This document shows positions 11,550 through 23,599 of a stretch of DNA of 64,000 nucleotides, in pieces; the first letter of the stretch is position 1; each line of letters starts with the position of its first letter. Under the pieces are notes generated by a model that saw only the letters and a list, made by a program, of their open reading frames with translations, was not told the origin of the DNA and searched no databases. The position numbers and the translations under genes were made by a program. This DNA is from Homalodisca vitripennis (lineage: Eukaryota; Arthropoda; Insecta; Hemiptera; Cicadellidae). The stretch spans positions 20,359,501 to 20,423,500 of the forward strand of contig NC_060209.1 in assembly GCF_021130785.1 (NCBI RefSeq). The letters run 5' to 3'.

Positions 11550-11922
11550 GTCAGAGCTATCCTGGAACTCCCTCTTCATCATTTTAAAATTGGTGTTTTC
11601 ACAATCCTTATCAAGAAAAGATTACATCAAGCTCTTTTTGGTGGAGCATTATTGCAGTTATTTATTTAGGAAATTATAACCTCAGTTCTTTGATTGGTTT
11701 TCATTACTGCACATCTACAGGTTTGCATCGGCTAAAAACATCAACTAGGTATAATATATATTGTGTGATTAATGCTCCTTTATTTGTAAGTTATAAAATG
11801 TTTTACGGTTTTAATGTTAGCTGTTTTGTGCAATAGCATGTGTGTTTCTTTGTCACTTTGATATTATATTTACAATATTTCCTACTTATATATGGCTGTT
11901 GGGATTCATTGAAGCTAATAAA
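11550..11922 (+). other. probable RAB3GAP2 3' untranslated region with AATAAA signal
   Basis: AATAAA at 11917-11922 is followed by a GT-rich TGTTCACTGTTC stretch, consistent with a polyadenylation site about 370 nt after the stop. There are no coding features. Confidence 0.45.
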
Positions 11923-12371
11923 TGTTCACTGTTCACATTCAATTCAGGATAACGTAGCATGTTTTATCAGGACTTGAAAAAGTTTTTGTAATTATTACAT
12001 TTATTAGAAAACTACACAAAATAGTTATCTTGGAGGAATTGTTTTTATTAAAGTCAGTAATATGAAATAAAGAAGCTAATCTTTGTGAAATGGACAAGTT
12101 CAAAGTAATGTCCCAATAAAGTAATATTGTAATGGACAAATTTGTGTTATATGTAAATTATACTTTTTAATTGTGTTTTTAATTTGGTGATAAATTTTAA
12201 ATGAAAATAGTTATTATTACAATCTCTTATTTTGTAAATGTTCCAAATTATTGTAATAATTGAACAAATTTTTGTTGCTCATGCATTAAAAATACAATAT
12301 TTTCAGTGAAAATTTATAAAATTGCATCTTGCCTTTAAGAGTTGGAAAACATATTAAATATAAATATATAG

Positions 12372-12600
12372 TGACCTGATAATTCCCCTGACTTATCTCC
12401 GCTTGACTGCTTTCTTTGAGAATACCTCAGAGGTAAAGGTTATCAAACTTGGTCTAAATATCTTATCCAAACCACACTTAGTGTAGCACAAGAAACTCAA
12501 GATAGTCGGCATGCCCAAAAAAGCAGTAGCCAACTTTTAGAACTGCTTAGCATGTTGTCAGATAGCCATAAGAAAACTTTTGAAAAACTATATTTGGACA
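12372..12600 (+). pseudogene. relic of a mariner-like transposase C-terminus
   Basis: A plus-strand frame reads PDNSPDLSPLDCFL then, after a stop, EYLRGKGYQTWSKYLIQ. This matches the SPDLxPxDFFLWxxLK block around the third catalytic aspartate of Tc1/mariner transposases. No inverted ends were found, so only a fragment remains. The rest of 11923-14020 shows nothing recognisable apart from a C-rich run at 13148-13179. Confidence 0.55.
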
Positions 12601-13147
12601 AAGTGAGCATTGTCTTGAGGCTAGGTTTTTCTTTGTCAATTCAACTTTACTATATTTAAGACATTTTGTAAAATTTTGAACAACAATTCCTTCCAGCTGG
12701 ATTCACCTTTTGGAGTCAGGTTTGTGGCATTGTTTTCAGTACAACTAGAAGTTCAAAATTATATACAACTCAATATAGAAGATCATGAAAGATTTTCTTC
12801 TAACTCGTGTAAACAAAGGTGATATCTAATCACAAACAAGAAAAAGAAATTTCTATAATCACGTATCTGTACTGGATTAAAAAAAAATTATTTTTCTTAT
12901 TTTTAGTGTTTTGAAAATAGTGTTAGTGAAGCCTACTATTGTTTAGGAAATAGGCAAAATGTTCTCTTGTGTCTATTTGTCCATAAGATATCAAGTTTGA
13001 ATTGAGCTAAAGACTTAATTTTCCATGAAACTTCAATTCCACAAAACCAAGATTGATATTAATGACAGTGCATGTATCAATTAAGCTAATACATGATATT
13101 TTGCACAAAATTTTGTTTTTACATTGCGAAATTGAGTTTTATGACGA

Positions 13148-13179
13148 AACCCCCCCCTCCCTCCCCCCCCCCCCCCCCC
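13148..13179 (+). repeat. poly-C / CCCT low-complexity run
   Basis: CCCCCCCTCCCTCC followed by a long C run. Low complexity, with no coding meaning assigned. Confidence 0.9.
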
Positions 13180-14025
13180 GAAAAATGGCCCTCCATGGGA
13201 TTATCTGATTGTTATCAAAGGCTCACTCAACAGGGGTTGGCAAAATGCATTTGTTATCTGACTGTCTGCAGGTTTCCCCAAGAGGGATCACTTCTGGTTG
13301 GTTTATACTTTCTAGTTAACCTGTTGATTAGTGAGTTTTTTTTAGTGCGCATGGCTCAAAAAGTGACTTTTTAAATTTTTTTGAGTATTTTATTTTGGTT
13401 ATTCAAATAAAAAATAGGTAGGCCTCCATCTGCGTCTAGGCTAACACTTGACGCGTTCACACTGTTAGGAAATAAATCACTATCCAATTCTTCGTCTCTG
13501 AATCCAAAAAGAACTCGCATATTTCATCATCATTTAGTTGGCTACGGCCAGCCATTGGCAACAAAACTAATTAGGTTTGTAATAAATCAGACTAATCACA
13601 TGAGAAAAACAAAAACATAACCTCTAACACGGGTTTTAATGTCACAGCAAGAGGTAAACTACTTGTTCCCGCGAAGCCACTTGTAGGGCTTTGTTACAGA
13701 ACAAAACAAAACTGAACGCTCCTACGATCTAGCGGATACTCTGAGAACTACTTGGGCCAGTGATGTTCCGTAGTACTTACCACAGCTGCTAGATGTCTAG
13801 AAATCAATATCATTATGAGTCGCAAGTATTGCGGTGAAACTAACCAGTAAAACTGTTCAAACCGCAACAGTTGCGCCGTTACTAACCAATACCTTGGCGC
13901 ACTGCGCAGCAGATGCTGCGGCGCTATTAGTCAACAGGTTAAACCAACATTGTGTACAGCAAAAACTGATTGGTCACTTACATCTGAGAAACTCAATAAA
14001 TGTACAGGAGAGGCACATTGTTATG

Positions 14026-14470
14026 TTATGTTGGAGTAGATTGATAGGTCTTGATGACTGTTGCAGTGGGTGGGGCTTCCTTAGCGGTGTAAATTTTTGC
14101 AAGCATAAATATGAGGAAGTTCTTTGTTTGAAGTTTGTTTTTGACTATGGAAGGATTGTGAAGGAAACAGGATTTTTCCAGACATTTGCCATCGTGCAGT
14201 GATACAAAAAAATCAGTAACACTACGTTTCGAGATCTGCAATCTGATCTCTTCTTCAGCTAAATAACTAACCTAACACATAATTACAAACTATATAGTTT
14301 ATACAACTATATAGAACAAAGTTAGCCACCCTTCCTTCCATGACTGAGATAGAAGCTGTGTCTATTATCCATTCCATGGCGGATGTAACTTTGAATCTCA
14401 CCAGAAGGTGGTCCCTACCTCCAACCTTATCCATCCTTAATATCCTGTAGCTCCAGCAGTAGTGCAAATG
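14026..14470 (-). mobile_element. Penelope-like element 3' relic with hammerhead-like core
   Basis: On the minus strand a decayed coding stretch (around SYIRHGMDNRHSF) is followed by a short spacer, then CTGAAGA, a perfect GAGATC/GATCTC stem and GAAAC (14226-14258). The sequence continues through a TGGCAAATGTCTGGAAAAAT stretch. The arrangement of a terminal coding relic, then a CTGANGA..GAAAC motif, resembles the 3' region of Penelope-like elements, which are known to carry hammerhead ribozymes. Coding evidence is weak and the boundaries are approximate. Confidence 0.4.
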
Positions 14471-15356
14471 TCCTTTTTGGGCTAAGTGTAACTAAAAATA
14501 TCTCGGGTTTCTTGTCCCAAGTGAACAGCCGTCTTCAAGATATCTCAAAAAAGAAAATGAGCTATTGGCTTGAATATTTGTATGAAACTTTATTTCCACA
14601 TAGGCAAGATTGAGTTCTGCAATGGTGCATGTTCTACTCATTCCATCCTTAGAAAAGTATGTTACGAATACACGGTTTGACGAATATCTACCTTGTAATG
14701 TAAGATATACACTGGAAATGATTTTGTGAAAATGTTTTTATCACTAATTTGGTTGTTCTAAGACCGTCAGGAAGATTTTTAATATTTTGGTGTCAAAATA
14801 AAATAAGTGACAGTCACGCTATGTGCTTAATATGGTTCTTGAGCATATTTATTCTCAAAATTTGGATTTTTCAAATTGATGAAAAAGGTTTGTTAGATTC
14901 TTTGAGCAAAACTTGATCAAAAAACTAAATATCATTTAAAAGTTCTTATTGAGAATATTTCATTTTCAAATGTAAATTGTGTCAATGATTTGGTAATACA
15001 ATACAATTACATTTCTGTTAGAGATGCTATTGAAGAAGACCATGAATTGGTCAACTCTCCACTGTTATTTGGAGAAAGATTTGTATGCAGATAAACAGTT
15101 AATAGACTTTAAATGTGGTGCTTTCAATTCTGTTAAGTGTAAAAAAGGGATTTTCAGCCTAGTTTTGTATTGAGTTGGTATTCAGTTATTTTAACAATAT
15201 TCTTAATAAAATATAATGTATGTATTACAAATATTAAGCCAGTGACTAGAGATGTGAATAAAACAAATAATCAAAAACATACATGTTACTATGTAAAAAA
15301 ACAAACTATGAAGCACATAAACTTATTTGGTACTTTGGTATTTGTAACGAAATAGA

Positions 15357-15931
15357 CAGGGTGTCTCTTAATCATTTGATCAAAATTTACCACATTTATC
15401 ATACTTAGTAACACTATCATGCAGAATATGAATTTTCTGCAGGCATCCCTTTAAAAATGGCGCTAGTTCAAAATTTCAATATCAAATTTTTCTATCTACA
15501 AGTTTAACAAAAAAGGTCGAAATACAAAATATTTAAGCAATGTGAAAGTAAATCCAGTAGTGTATCAGATTTTATCACAGAGTTCAGGATAATTAAGAAA
15601 ATTCATTTTTTTCTAACAGTTGTTTTTTCTGTTTATATATAAAAAAAAAGGAGGAGTGCATTAGTCCAATAACCTCAGCAAGTCAGTATCTAAAATGATA
15701 CCTGCAGAATGTTCATATTTTGCATAATTGTGTAATTCATTACAACAAAGTTTTCTTCAGTTTCCTGAATTTATCATAAACCGTTCATGAGATTGTGTTA
15801 TTTTTCCAAAAAACACACATATAGGCAGATAACTTCTATACTAAAGGATACACTTTATTATTTATTATTTGTTAGTTTTTACCTACCGAACAACGTGGTT
15901 AAGTTTGAACAAATAGTTGCGAGACATCCTG
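15357..15931. mobile_element. possible MITE with CAGGGTGTCTC-type inverted ends
   Basis: Left end CAGGGTGTCTC and right end, read inward, CAGGATGTCTC. An inner inverted pair also occurs, TGCAGAATATGAATTTTCTG near 15420 against its reverse-complement form near 15700. No transposase frame is present. A TA target duplication is not clear on the left, so the assignment is tentative. The stretch 14471-15356 shows nothing recognisable. Confidence 0.4.
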
Positions 15932-16365
15932 TATATATATGGCACTTTATACACAAGAAATCATTATGTGATAATATTGTACTTTAGTTATATAATTCCA
16001 TAGTACTATTTAAAGCTTATTTTCAAGGTTATAACAAAGGAAATATTTTCTACTTTAATATCATATGAAAATTATCAAACAGGAGGTAAAACATAGTCTA
16101 CAAAATATTGCTTCAAACGTTTTAAAATATCAAAATTAAGCTTAATCAAATTATAATATTTTCTTGGAAAGATATGCTTGGGAAATCTGACAATCCGAGC
16201 CAAGAGCTTTACTTTAAGTCTATTTATGTGTTGGAAGTATCATATTAGTAGAATTCATTTGTGTGTATCACCTTCATGGAAACATTTAAAATTTTTCTGA
16301 TTTATTAAAAAGGCAAGCATATAACTAAAACTATTTTATTTTAGTATTAATATGATCACTATTAA

Positions 16366-17736
16366 CCCTTTCCTGGGAGTATTATCACAGCAATTTCCTG
16401 TCACTACTGGGATAAATTAATATGGTTAATGTATAGAGAACAATTAATCACATTGTTACAAAATGTACTGAATGCTTTCTGATGATGTTGATGTTACAAA
16501 AATTATTTGACAAATGAGGTTTAAGGAAATAAAATATTAAATTGCATTTTTATAAACAAACAGATTTTATGTCTAGTAAATATAAAAAATATGATTGTAG
16601 GCTATTCTTACTATTCTGGAAAGTAAAACATTGTTGGTAATAAATAGTTTCAATAATTAATTCTGTAAGATAGCAACACAAGAAAGAAGGAATTGTAGAC
16701 CAACGATATTTGTATCAATGGAGCGATATACAAGACATTTCATGTATTACTATCAAATAGTAGCACAAAGCAGAAAAACATTCAATGAATTACAGTAATT
16801 AAAGCAGCACAAAGCGGAGAGTATTATAGAGTAGTTCGTGATCAGCGCACGTTGGTGGTGCCATATGATATAATCCAAGATTGTAGTTTTATGTACCATG
16901 AGACTGTCCGATGTTTTTGTGTCGTGTGCGTTATTATAAACTACCAAACGTATGATGTGGTTCGAATGTGTGTAGGTGAAATTTAACTGTCCAAATTTGG
17001 TGACATCATAAGAGGTAGGGTTGGTGTGAAACTACCCACATGGTAACATATGTAGAAGCTCGTGTATTTCTTTAAATATGAATAATATTTAGCATTTACA
17101 CCAAATGTTTACTAACACCAATATACTAGGTATAGGTTCTGTGATCAATTGAGGTTACCAACTTTTTTTATGTTATTTTCCCCAAGTTGTTATTCACCAT
17201 TTCAAATTAAATTTGTATGTAACATTTAATTCACTGCATTCACCGCTTCACTTCAAATCATTGACTGACGAATTTAAATACTACATCAAAATCATTTGTA
17301 GCATGTGCTTCTTTCCCAAGACGAGCGAGAGAGGTCCTTCCTCTAGGAAAACCAACGAAAGGAAGAGACCGGGCAATCGCCCGCGGAGATAGGGTTGACA
17401 GAACCGGAAGTCGTGAGTTCCTATCCAAACTACTATATTTGAATTTAATATTTGTTAATATTACTTATAAATTATGTATTTTTTTGGTAACTATTATAAT
17501 TAAATAATTTTAATTTATTCTAATGTAAAGTTGACTAGTCTTTTCTTTATTAATTATTTTAATCTTTACATGTGATTTGGCATTAGTCTAGGAGGATTGT
17601 ATCTCCGCTTAACGATCTTTCCACGAACTATTTGAAAATTGAATTTGAATTGAACTGATCTGTTACAATTGATAAAGCTAAGTGCCTATTGAGCTAATGC
17701 CACGCTCCTCTGTTGAGTCACTGTTCCAGGACAGGG
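16366..17736. mobile_element. probable non-autonomous piggyBac-like (TTAA) element
   Basis: TTAA at 16362-16365 and 17737-17740 flanks CCCTTTCCTGGGA on the left and, read inward, CCCTGTCCTGGAA on the right. Internal sequence has no coding content. A GC-richer patch at 17318-17420 reads like an inserted short repeat. The imperfect ends make this less certain than the other TTAA elements. Confidence 0.5.
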
Positions 17737-17740
17737 TTAA

Positions 17741-20700
17741 TACAAACATACTTCTTTTAGTAGATGAATTATTCTAAGTATAAGTTGAAGATGGGAAGAT
17801 AGTAGCGCACTCTGTACAGAATTTGCTGGTACAAACACAGATGGTAGCAGTGTACTGGTGCGGAACATGCCCACGTAAGGAAATGATAACATGATTAGGT
17901 GTGAGAGAGATAGTGAATGGTACTGGTATGACTGTTGTCTGTTTCTGAGTTCTACCATCTCATTGCTGCTGAACACCTTATCTCGCCTCTACAAATGTAC
18001 TGGCTGTTGTCCGTACATCATTGTTGAGTTACAAATATGTACAGTTACAGTGTACAGGTTGCAGCCTGTGAGTGTGTAGTAGAATAAGATATATCTTGTA
18101 AATAATGAAGAATCAGTACGTATATTTTTTATTTCATTAGCGTAATATCAAGCATGTCTTTAGGAAGTGATTATGCTTGCTTATGTAAAACAGGATTTTG
18201 TTGAAAAAAAGTACCGTTAGAATTGTTATAATAATTTAAAAAAGAACATTATACATTTTTTATAACTGATGCAAACAGTTGATACAAAATCAATTAACAA
18301 AATCTTTGTTGCTCCCGGCTTGTTCCAGCATACCTCTAGTGTCCGTGTTCGCTTATGCGTTGACAAATTTCATTGAGTATGGTACCGTTGGAATTGTTAT
18401 ACAAATTACAAAATTGTTGGTTTCTTGTAATTTTTTTTTATAAATATTTTGGTTTTTTAAAAATATTATACTTAAAAAATTTTCAAGAGCCGGCATTTTG
18501 TTAATATTAAAGCAAATCACAACTTTATTTTTTTTAATTTTTCTTTTATTTATGGCTACTTTTTTGCAAATTTTGGTATCTTTAGCTTTACTAGTTCTAA
18601 ACAAAGTAATATTTTTATAAAAAGTACAAAATAGTGGCTAGCGTCTAAACAACACATTTCTTGACCTACAGGACATTTTATGCTTGAAATAGTGAATACT
18701 AACTGCCACGACAATTTGTGACACCCTTTTGTGATCACCCTGTACATATACATATATACAGTACATATATATAAAATGAGGAATTCCATTTCTGATACTC
18801 ATTATTACTATAATACTTTCAAAATCGTGAATATATGAATATTTCATACTTTATATAAATTTATAACCTAATCAAAAAAGTATGTTCAGTTTAACGTTTA
18901 ACAAAACAAATTGTTTTTATATTATATCTAATCTCTACAGAGGATAAGAGCTCTTACCTTTAAAATATTTTATTAGTTGTAGAGCAGTTGGACATTGTCG
19001 TATTTTCAGGCCTCGTAAGAGTTATGCAAAAAAGTGATGATCTGATCCTAAGATACTTAACTAACAGTCAGTACGCAGGTGTTCAGCAGTCAGTATGGTG
19101 TGACGTGAATTCTAGAGTTTTGGTGCATGGAATGGTAATGGGAAAGGGGGAAGGACTGTGATGATGGCGTCCATCAGCGTACGGTGCTTGCTCCTCCCTA
19201 TCTATAAACATTTACACACCTTCCATTAGCGTACTTCATCTACTAAGGGGAGTATGTTTATCTATAGTAATAGGTTACATACAAAATGCGAAGCCCATTT
19301 AATAAATTAGTATTGTTACAAAACAATCTTCCTCATATGTTTCCTCTTTTGCAAAATGCTTCTCTATCAGAATCTCTAATATTTATTTTTATGTCATTAC
19401 TACATTTTTTTGTTATTTTATTATGTATTTATGAATTCACTGTTTTTTTTAAATATCTTCATTAAAGCCAATCGGTTCCTAACGTATTAATATTCTTACA
19501 ATTATGTCTATGTGTTTACAAGAAATGTTTGAATTTGGAAAGTTAAGAGTTAATGTCTGTATTTTCTTTTTATCTAAAGTTCTGTATGTGAATTTGGTAG
19601 GAGTGGTGATCAGTAGTACAGTTTACATACTTATTCTTATGAGTAGCTTTAAGCTCAAACTATTATTACAATCAAGTATATTTATATTTTTACTAGATCT
19701 GGTCAATCTGCTTCACACAAATGTAATATTTTATCATCTCCTTTCCTTGTTGTCTAGTCTAACCCTTTATATCGTATGTTGTTAAACAGTTGTTGTTTAT
19801 CTGCTATTTAATTTTGTATGTATATATTATATACACATGTTATGTAATTAGCAATAAATATAACGTTTTACATTAACAGTGCTCATTCTATTTTCTGATT
19901 CTGCATTACCTTTGATTTTTGTGGTTATACTTGCATCTGTTGGATGTATTAATAGTATCAACATATAAAGGGAAGATGACATTTAGGTGTCCAATTTCGT
20001 GTTGGTAGCAATGTATTCAAGTCTCCATCACATGTAATAGAGAGTTGCCACATTGTAGATACATTACAATATTGTAATGATACTGTATGCCATGGGTGTA
20101 ATCAGGATTAGTATTTCTTCACCGTCAGTGTTCATCATTTCAGAAGAACTCAAATAAAGAAACTAGCAAAGAAGGATCAAAATTGATTACTACACCAGAT
20201 ATAAGCTACTACCTTCCAATGAGTATCATTTTATACTGATAATAGGTAATAGGGTGGAATAAAATTACAAGTTTTGATTTTTAATTTGTAACAGTGGATA
20301 AGTTGCTTTTCGGTTAAGATAAGATAAAATAAAAATATGGGAAATATTGGAATATACCTTGATTTACCACAAGGATGTTACAATTACTTAAAATTGCAAT
20401 ATTTGCTACATATTACAGTCTTATTAAGAAGTTGTAACATTTTAAATTTCAAATACTGTCAAAAAGGAAGTTTTATAAATAAAACAATTTTATTACAGCG
20501 TATATGAAGCACGTATTGAGGTATCAAAAGAATGGTATATTGTATAAAATTTTTCTGATATTAGAGAAATAACCCATAAGAAAAAATTCAGTTGTCTTTT
20601 ACAAAAAAAGTATAAAAGAATCATAATTGAACCATGAGTTTTATTTTTTTAAGTTTATTGTTCAGTTTTGTTTTTCATAACTTTAAATCCCCATAAATCA

Positions 20701-20828
20701 AGTTAGAAACAACTTTTTGATGACGGATTTCAATGTTTAACTGGGATTAAATAGACATTTCATTGTTTTACCAAACTCAACATATGCTTCATTGAAACTT
20801 TTTACCTGAATCCTGGATGGGATAAAAA
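17741..20828. other. intergenic, AT-rich, no gene recognised
   Basis: Open frames are short and of low-complexity composition. Near 18640-18750 the minus strand begins CAGGGTGATCACAAAAGGGT, the look of a mariner or MITE terminus, but no partner end was found. A block at 19050-19270 is richer in GC without a recognisable frame. Nothing else can be supported. Confidence 0.4.
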
Positions 20829-21060
20829 AAATGAATGAATGAATAACGTTTATTCCAGCAGTTTATAGTAACATATATACAATGTTTCTTAAATGAAATA
20901 GCTATTATTATATATACAGCAGCTCATATATGTAGAAGAAATGTAAGAAAAATGTAACGAATAGCACAATGAAAATAACAATACTGGAAAGCCTACATGG
21001 GCAATCTGCCTGTGCGTAGGCCTAGTTGCATCTAGCCGCCAACGTAAAATTTAAATAAAA
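20829..21060 (-). mobile_element. 3' end of a minus-strand non-LTR retrotransposon
   Basis: Read on the minus strand, a GC-richer segment (TACGTTGGCGGCTAGATGC) is followed by GGAATAAACGTTATT and then a short ATTC tetramer tail. AATAAA plus a microsatellite tail is the usual 3' end of such elements. No coding portion is left. Confidence 0.5.
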
Positions 21061-21499
21061 CGCTGGAAAAGCATTCAAAATTCATGAAAATCCTACAACC
21101 AACGGCTTAAAGCAGTGGGAAGTTATATCAGTCTAAGTTTCGTAGTATTAGTAGCTAAACATGGTTGAAAACATAACCTAAGTATATTTATACTAATCAT
21201 ATATTTTTTTAATACAATTTAACGGTTTCAAGATCAAAATTAGTCCCAAAAGAAGTTTACTAAAAAGAGCTAGCTTCTGTCATCTACAAAATATTTCATA
21301 TTACATTGTTCTGTTAAAGACATAAGAAAACAATGGTTTTTGATTGCATATATGGTTTTATTCAGTGCAGTTGAATAGTGGTATAATATAATAATAGTAC
21401 AATATAAATAGTACTACTAAATAGTACATCTTCTCCTAACGCATTGGCATGCACTAGAGACTCACTAGAGCCTCGGACATGCACATGCTGTTTACTCAC

Positions 21500-21665
21500 C
21501 CTGGAAGTGTATTGTGAAGCAAACCAGTTTGCAGTTTCAGCAGTCTCTCAAAAAGCTGAATACACCTGATCAGGTTCTCCTGGGGAAATTTACCACCATT
21601 GTCCTGAATGCCAAAGGTAGCACAACGCTCCCTTAGTATCCTACCAATCCAACATGGCTGACTGA
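21500..21665 (-). CDS. orphan exon-like open frame with splice signals, unidentified
   Basis: A minus-strand frame is open for 54 codons between acceptor TGACTGCAG and donor CCAGG|GTGAGT. It reads CWIGRILRERCATFGIQDNG, then GKFPQENLIRCIQLFERLL and KLQTGLLHNTLP. Composition, GC content and flanking splice sites look like a genuine exon (phase 2 in, phase 2 out). I do not recognise the family and found no partner exons nearby. It could belong to a minus-strand host gene, a spliced transposon gene, or a captured fragment. No function is proposed. Confidence 0.35.
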
Positions 21666-23446
21666 CTGCAGTCAATGTGAAGATGCTTCCCAGTTTAACT
21701 GCATTTAAGTGTGTAATTCCTCAACAAAGAATTACTCTCTTGTGCACAAACTTACCTGGATATTGTAAGTCCATTTCTATACTTAAGACAACAATTAAAA
21801 TCAAACACTATTTGAGAAAAACCTTCAAGAGAAACGTGTATGGAGAGCTAACCAATTTCACAATGGCAACAGAGTAAACTTATATTTCAAACATGTACTA
21901 AGAATTCCTGCCAAGATTACCTTCAGAGAATTTCTTTTTTCTATCTATAAATATAATAAGAACATTTTTAACGTGTAATAAATACTTTCAAGATCACTGC
22001 TCAGCTGGTATCATGTCATGCATGATGTGTAAACCTTTCAGAGAAACGCCTAAAGGAACTGAATGAATAAGTTGATACATGGACCTGCAATATCTGTACT
22101 AATTATCCAAGGCAGCAGTCTGGAACATCCAACAAGCAAGATATCAGTCTTTAACAAGAGCTCAAGAAATCTGGAGAATGGACATTTCACCTAAGTCACT
22201 TATAAATGAGGGAGATCAATCTGCCCCTTACCTACACAGAGCAGAATTTCTCAAAAACTCATTGGCAAATATTGAAAATAGCCTAATTGAAAACAATCCC
22301 CTTGAAGACATTTTAATAATGAAGAAGAAAACTGGAAATGGCATCCAAAATAGGATCAACTCTTCTGGAAAAAAATCAAACTCCTTAAAAAAATCTCAGA
22401 CTGATTGCCACAATAGCAAGTACTGAAGAAAAACTGGAGGAAAACAAAAAGAAATACATTTGCAAAATAGAATCCCTTAGTCAAGAGCCGAATCATTTGA
22501 AAATCCAGTCTAATAAAGAAAAACGAATTTCAGTTAGTAATGCAAAACATTTTTGAAGAACAGGACAAAAAAAATCTCAACAAGTAATTTACTGGAATTT
22601 ATACAAAATTAAAAGTCTGGAAATGACGATTTCGACAATTTAGAAGAAAAAATCTGAATACACTGACAATCCTGCACTGACTAAAACCACGTCCACTCAA
22701 ACCTCTGACGATAGTACCTCTCATACTTTAACACAATCCCCATCATTTCACATAGAAAATAAGCTATTAAAGAAAAGGCTCGACCAAATTGAGCAAGTTG
22801 GGAACAAATTAACAGACACCATCAATATCGTAATGAACTCGAAAGAACTATACCTTCTGAGCGCTATTCACCTCATACTGCACGCATCAGCCACAAAAGA
22901 ACCTTTTCGTTAATACCCATTTCCATGTCAGTAATCCTAATGCTGGCATAAAAAGAAAAACCAAAAGACGGAATCTGTTTAGCGTGTTCGTACAAGTTGC
23001 AAAGAGTCGGAGGGCCAATTTCAACTATAAGATCGTAGAAATCAGTAAGAAATCTGACGAAACAGACGATGATAGTGACAAACCAACATAACTTACAGTG
23101 ACACTATTTATTCAACAATACGAATATGGATCATTCCCGGCTCTAAGAAAAAAAGGGGCAACTCTTGACACGAAAAAATCTGAAACACTAACCAAATAGT
23201 GAGCAAATAAAATACTCCCTAGTGACACTTCATGATGTAATAGAGATCTACACCCATCTGGAGAGAATGAACACATGACCAGTTGTTAAATGAACAGTGC
23301 AAGAGAAGAAAATTTCTTTTCACAGCACAAGTTCTAAAAGAGGAGGAAACTTTTGAGGCGCTTTTAATCAAAAACATGGACGATCTTAATGTTTTAACCA
23401 GCCAGACCTCTTTCACATAATATATTAACCAAACTACCACTAGGAA

Positions 23447-23570
23447 CCAGTTAAACCCTGTCCAAAAAACTGAACCCAACTGACATCGAGAGAGCCAGCC
23501 AAACCCTGTCCAAAAAACTGACTTCAACTGCCACTGAGGGAGCCAGCCAAACCCTGTCTAAAAACTGAAT
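23447..23570 (+). repeat. 48-bp tandem repeat, about 2.6 copies
   Basis: CCAG.. AAACCCTGTC.AAAAA units start at 23447, 23495 and 23543, at an exact 48-bp spacing with a few substitutions. It lies inside the retrotransposon relic. Confidence 0.85.
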
Positions 23571-23599
23571 GTCACTGTAAATCTGAATACATAATCTCA

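Noticed and set aside
13834..14202. 122-codon plus-strand open frame
   Set aside because: It runs across an unassigned GC-rich patch into the 3' region of the Penelope-like relic, is antisense to that relic's motif and shows no recognisable domain.
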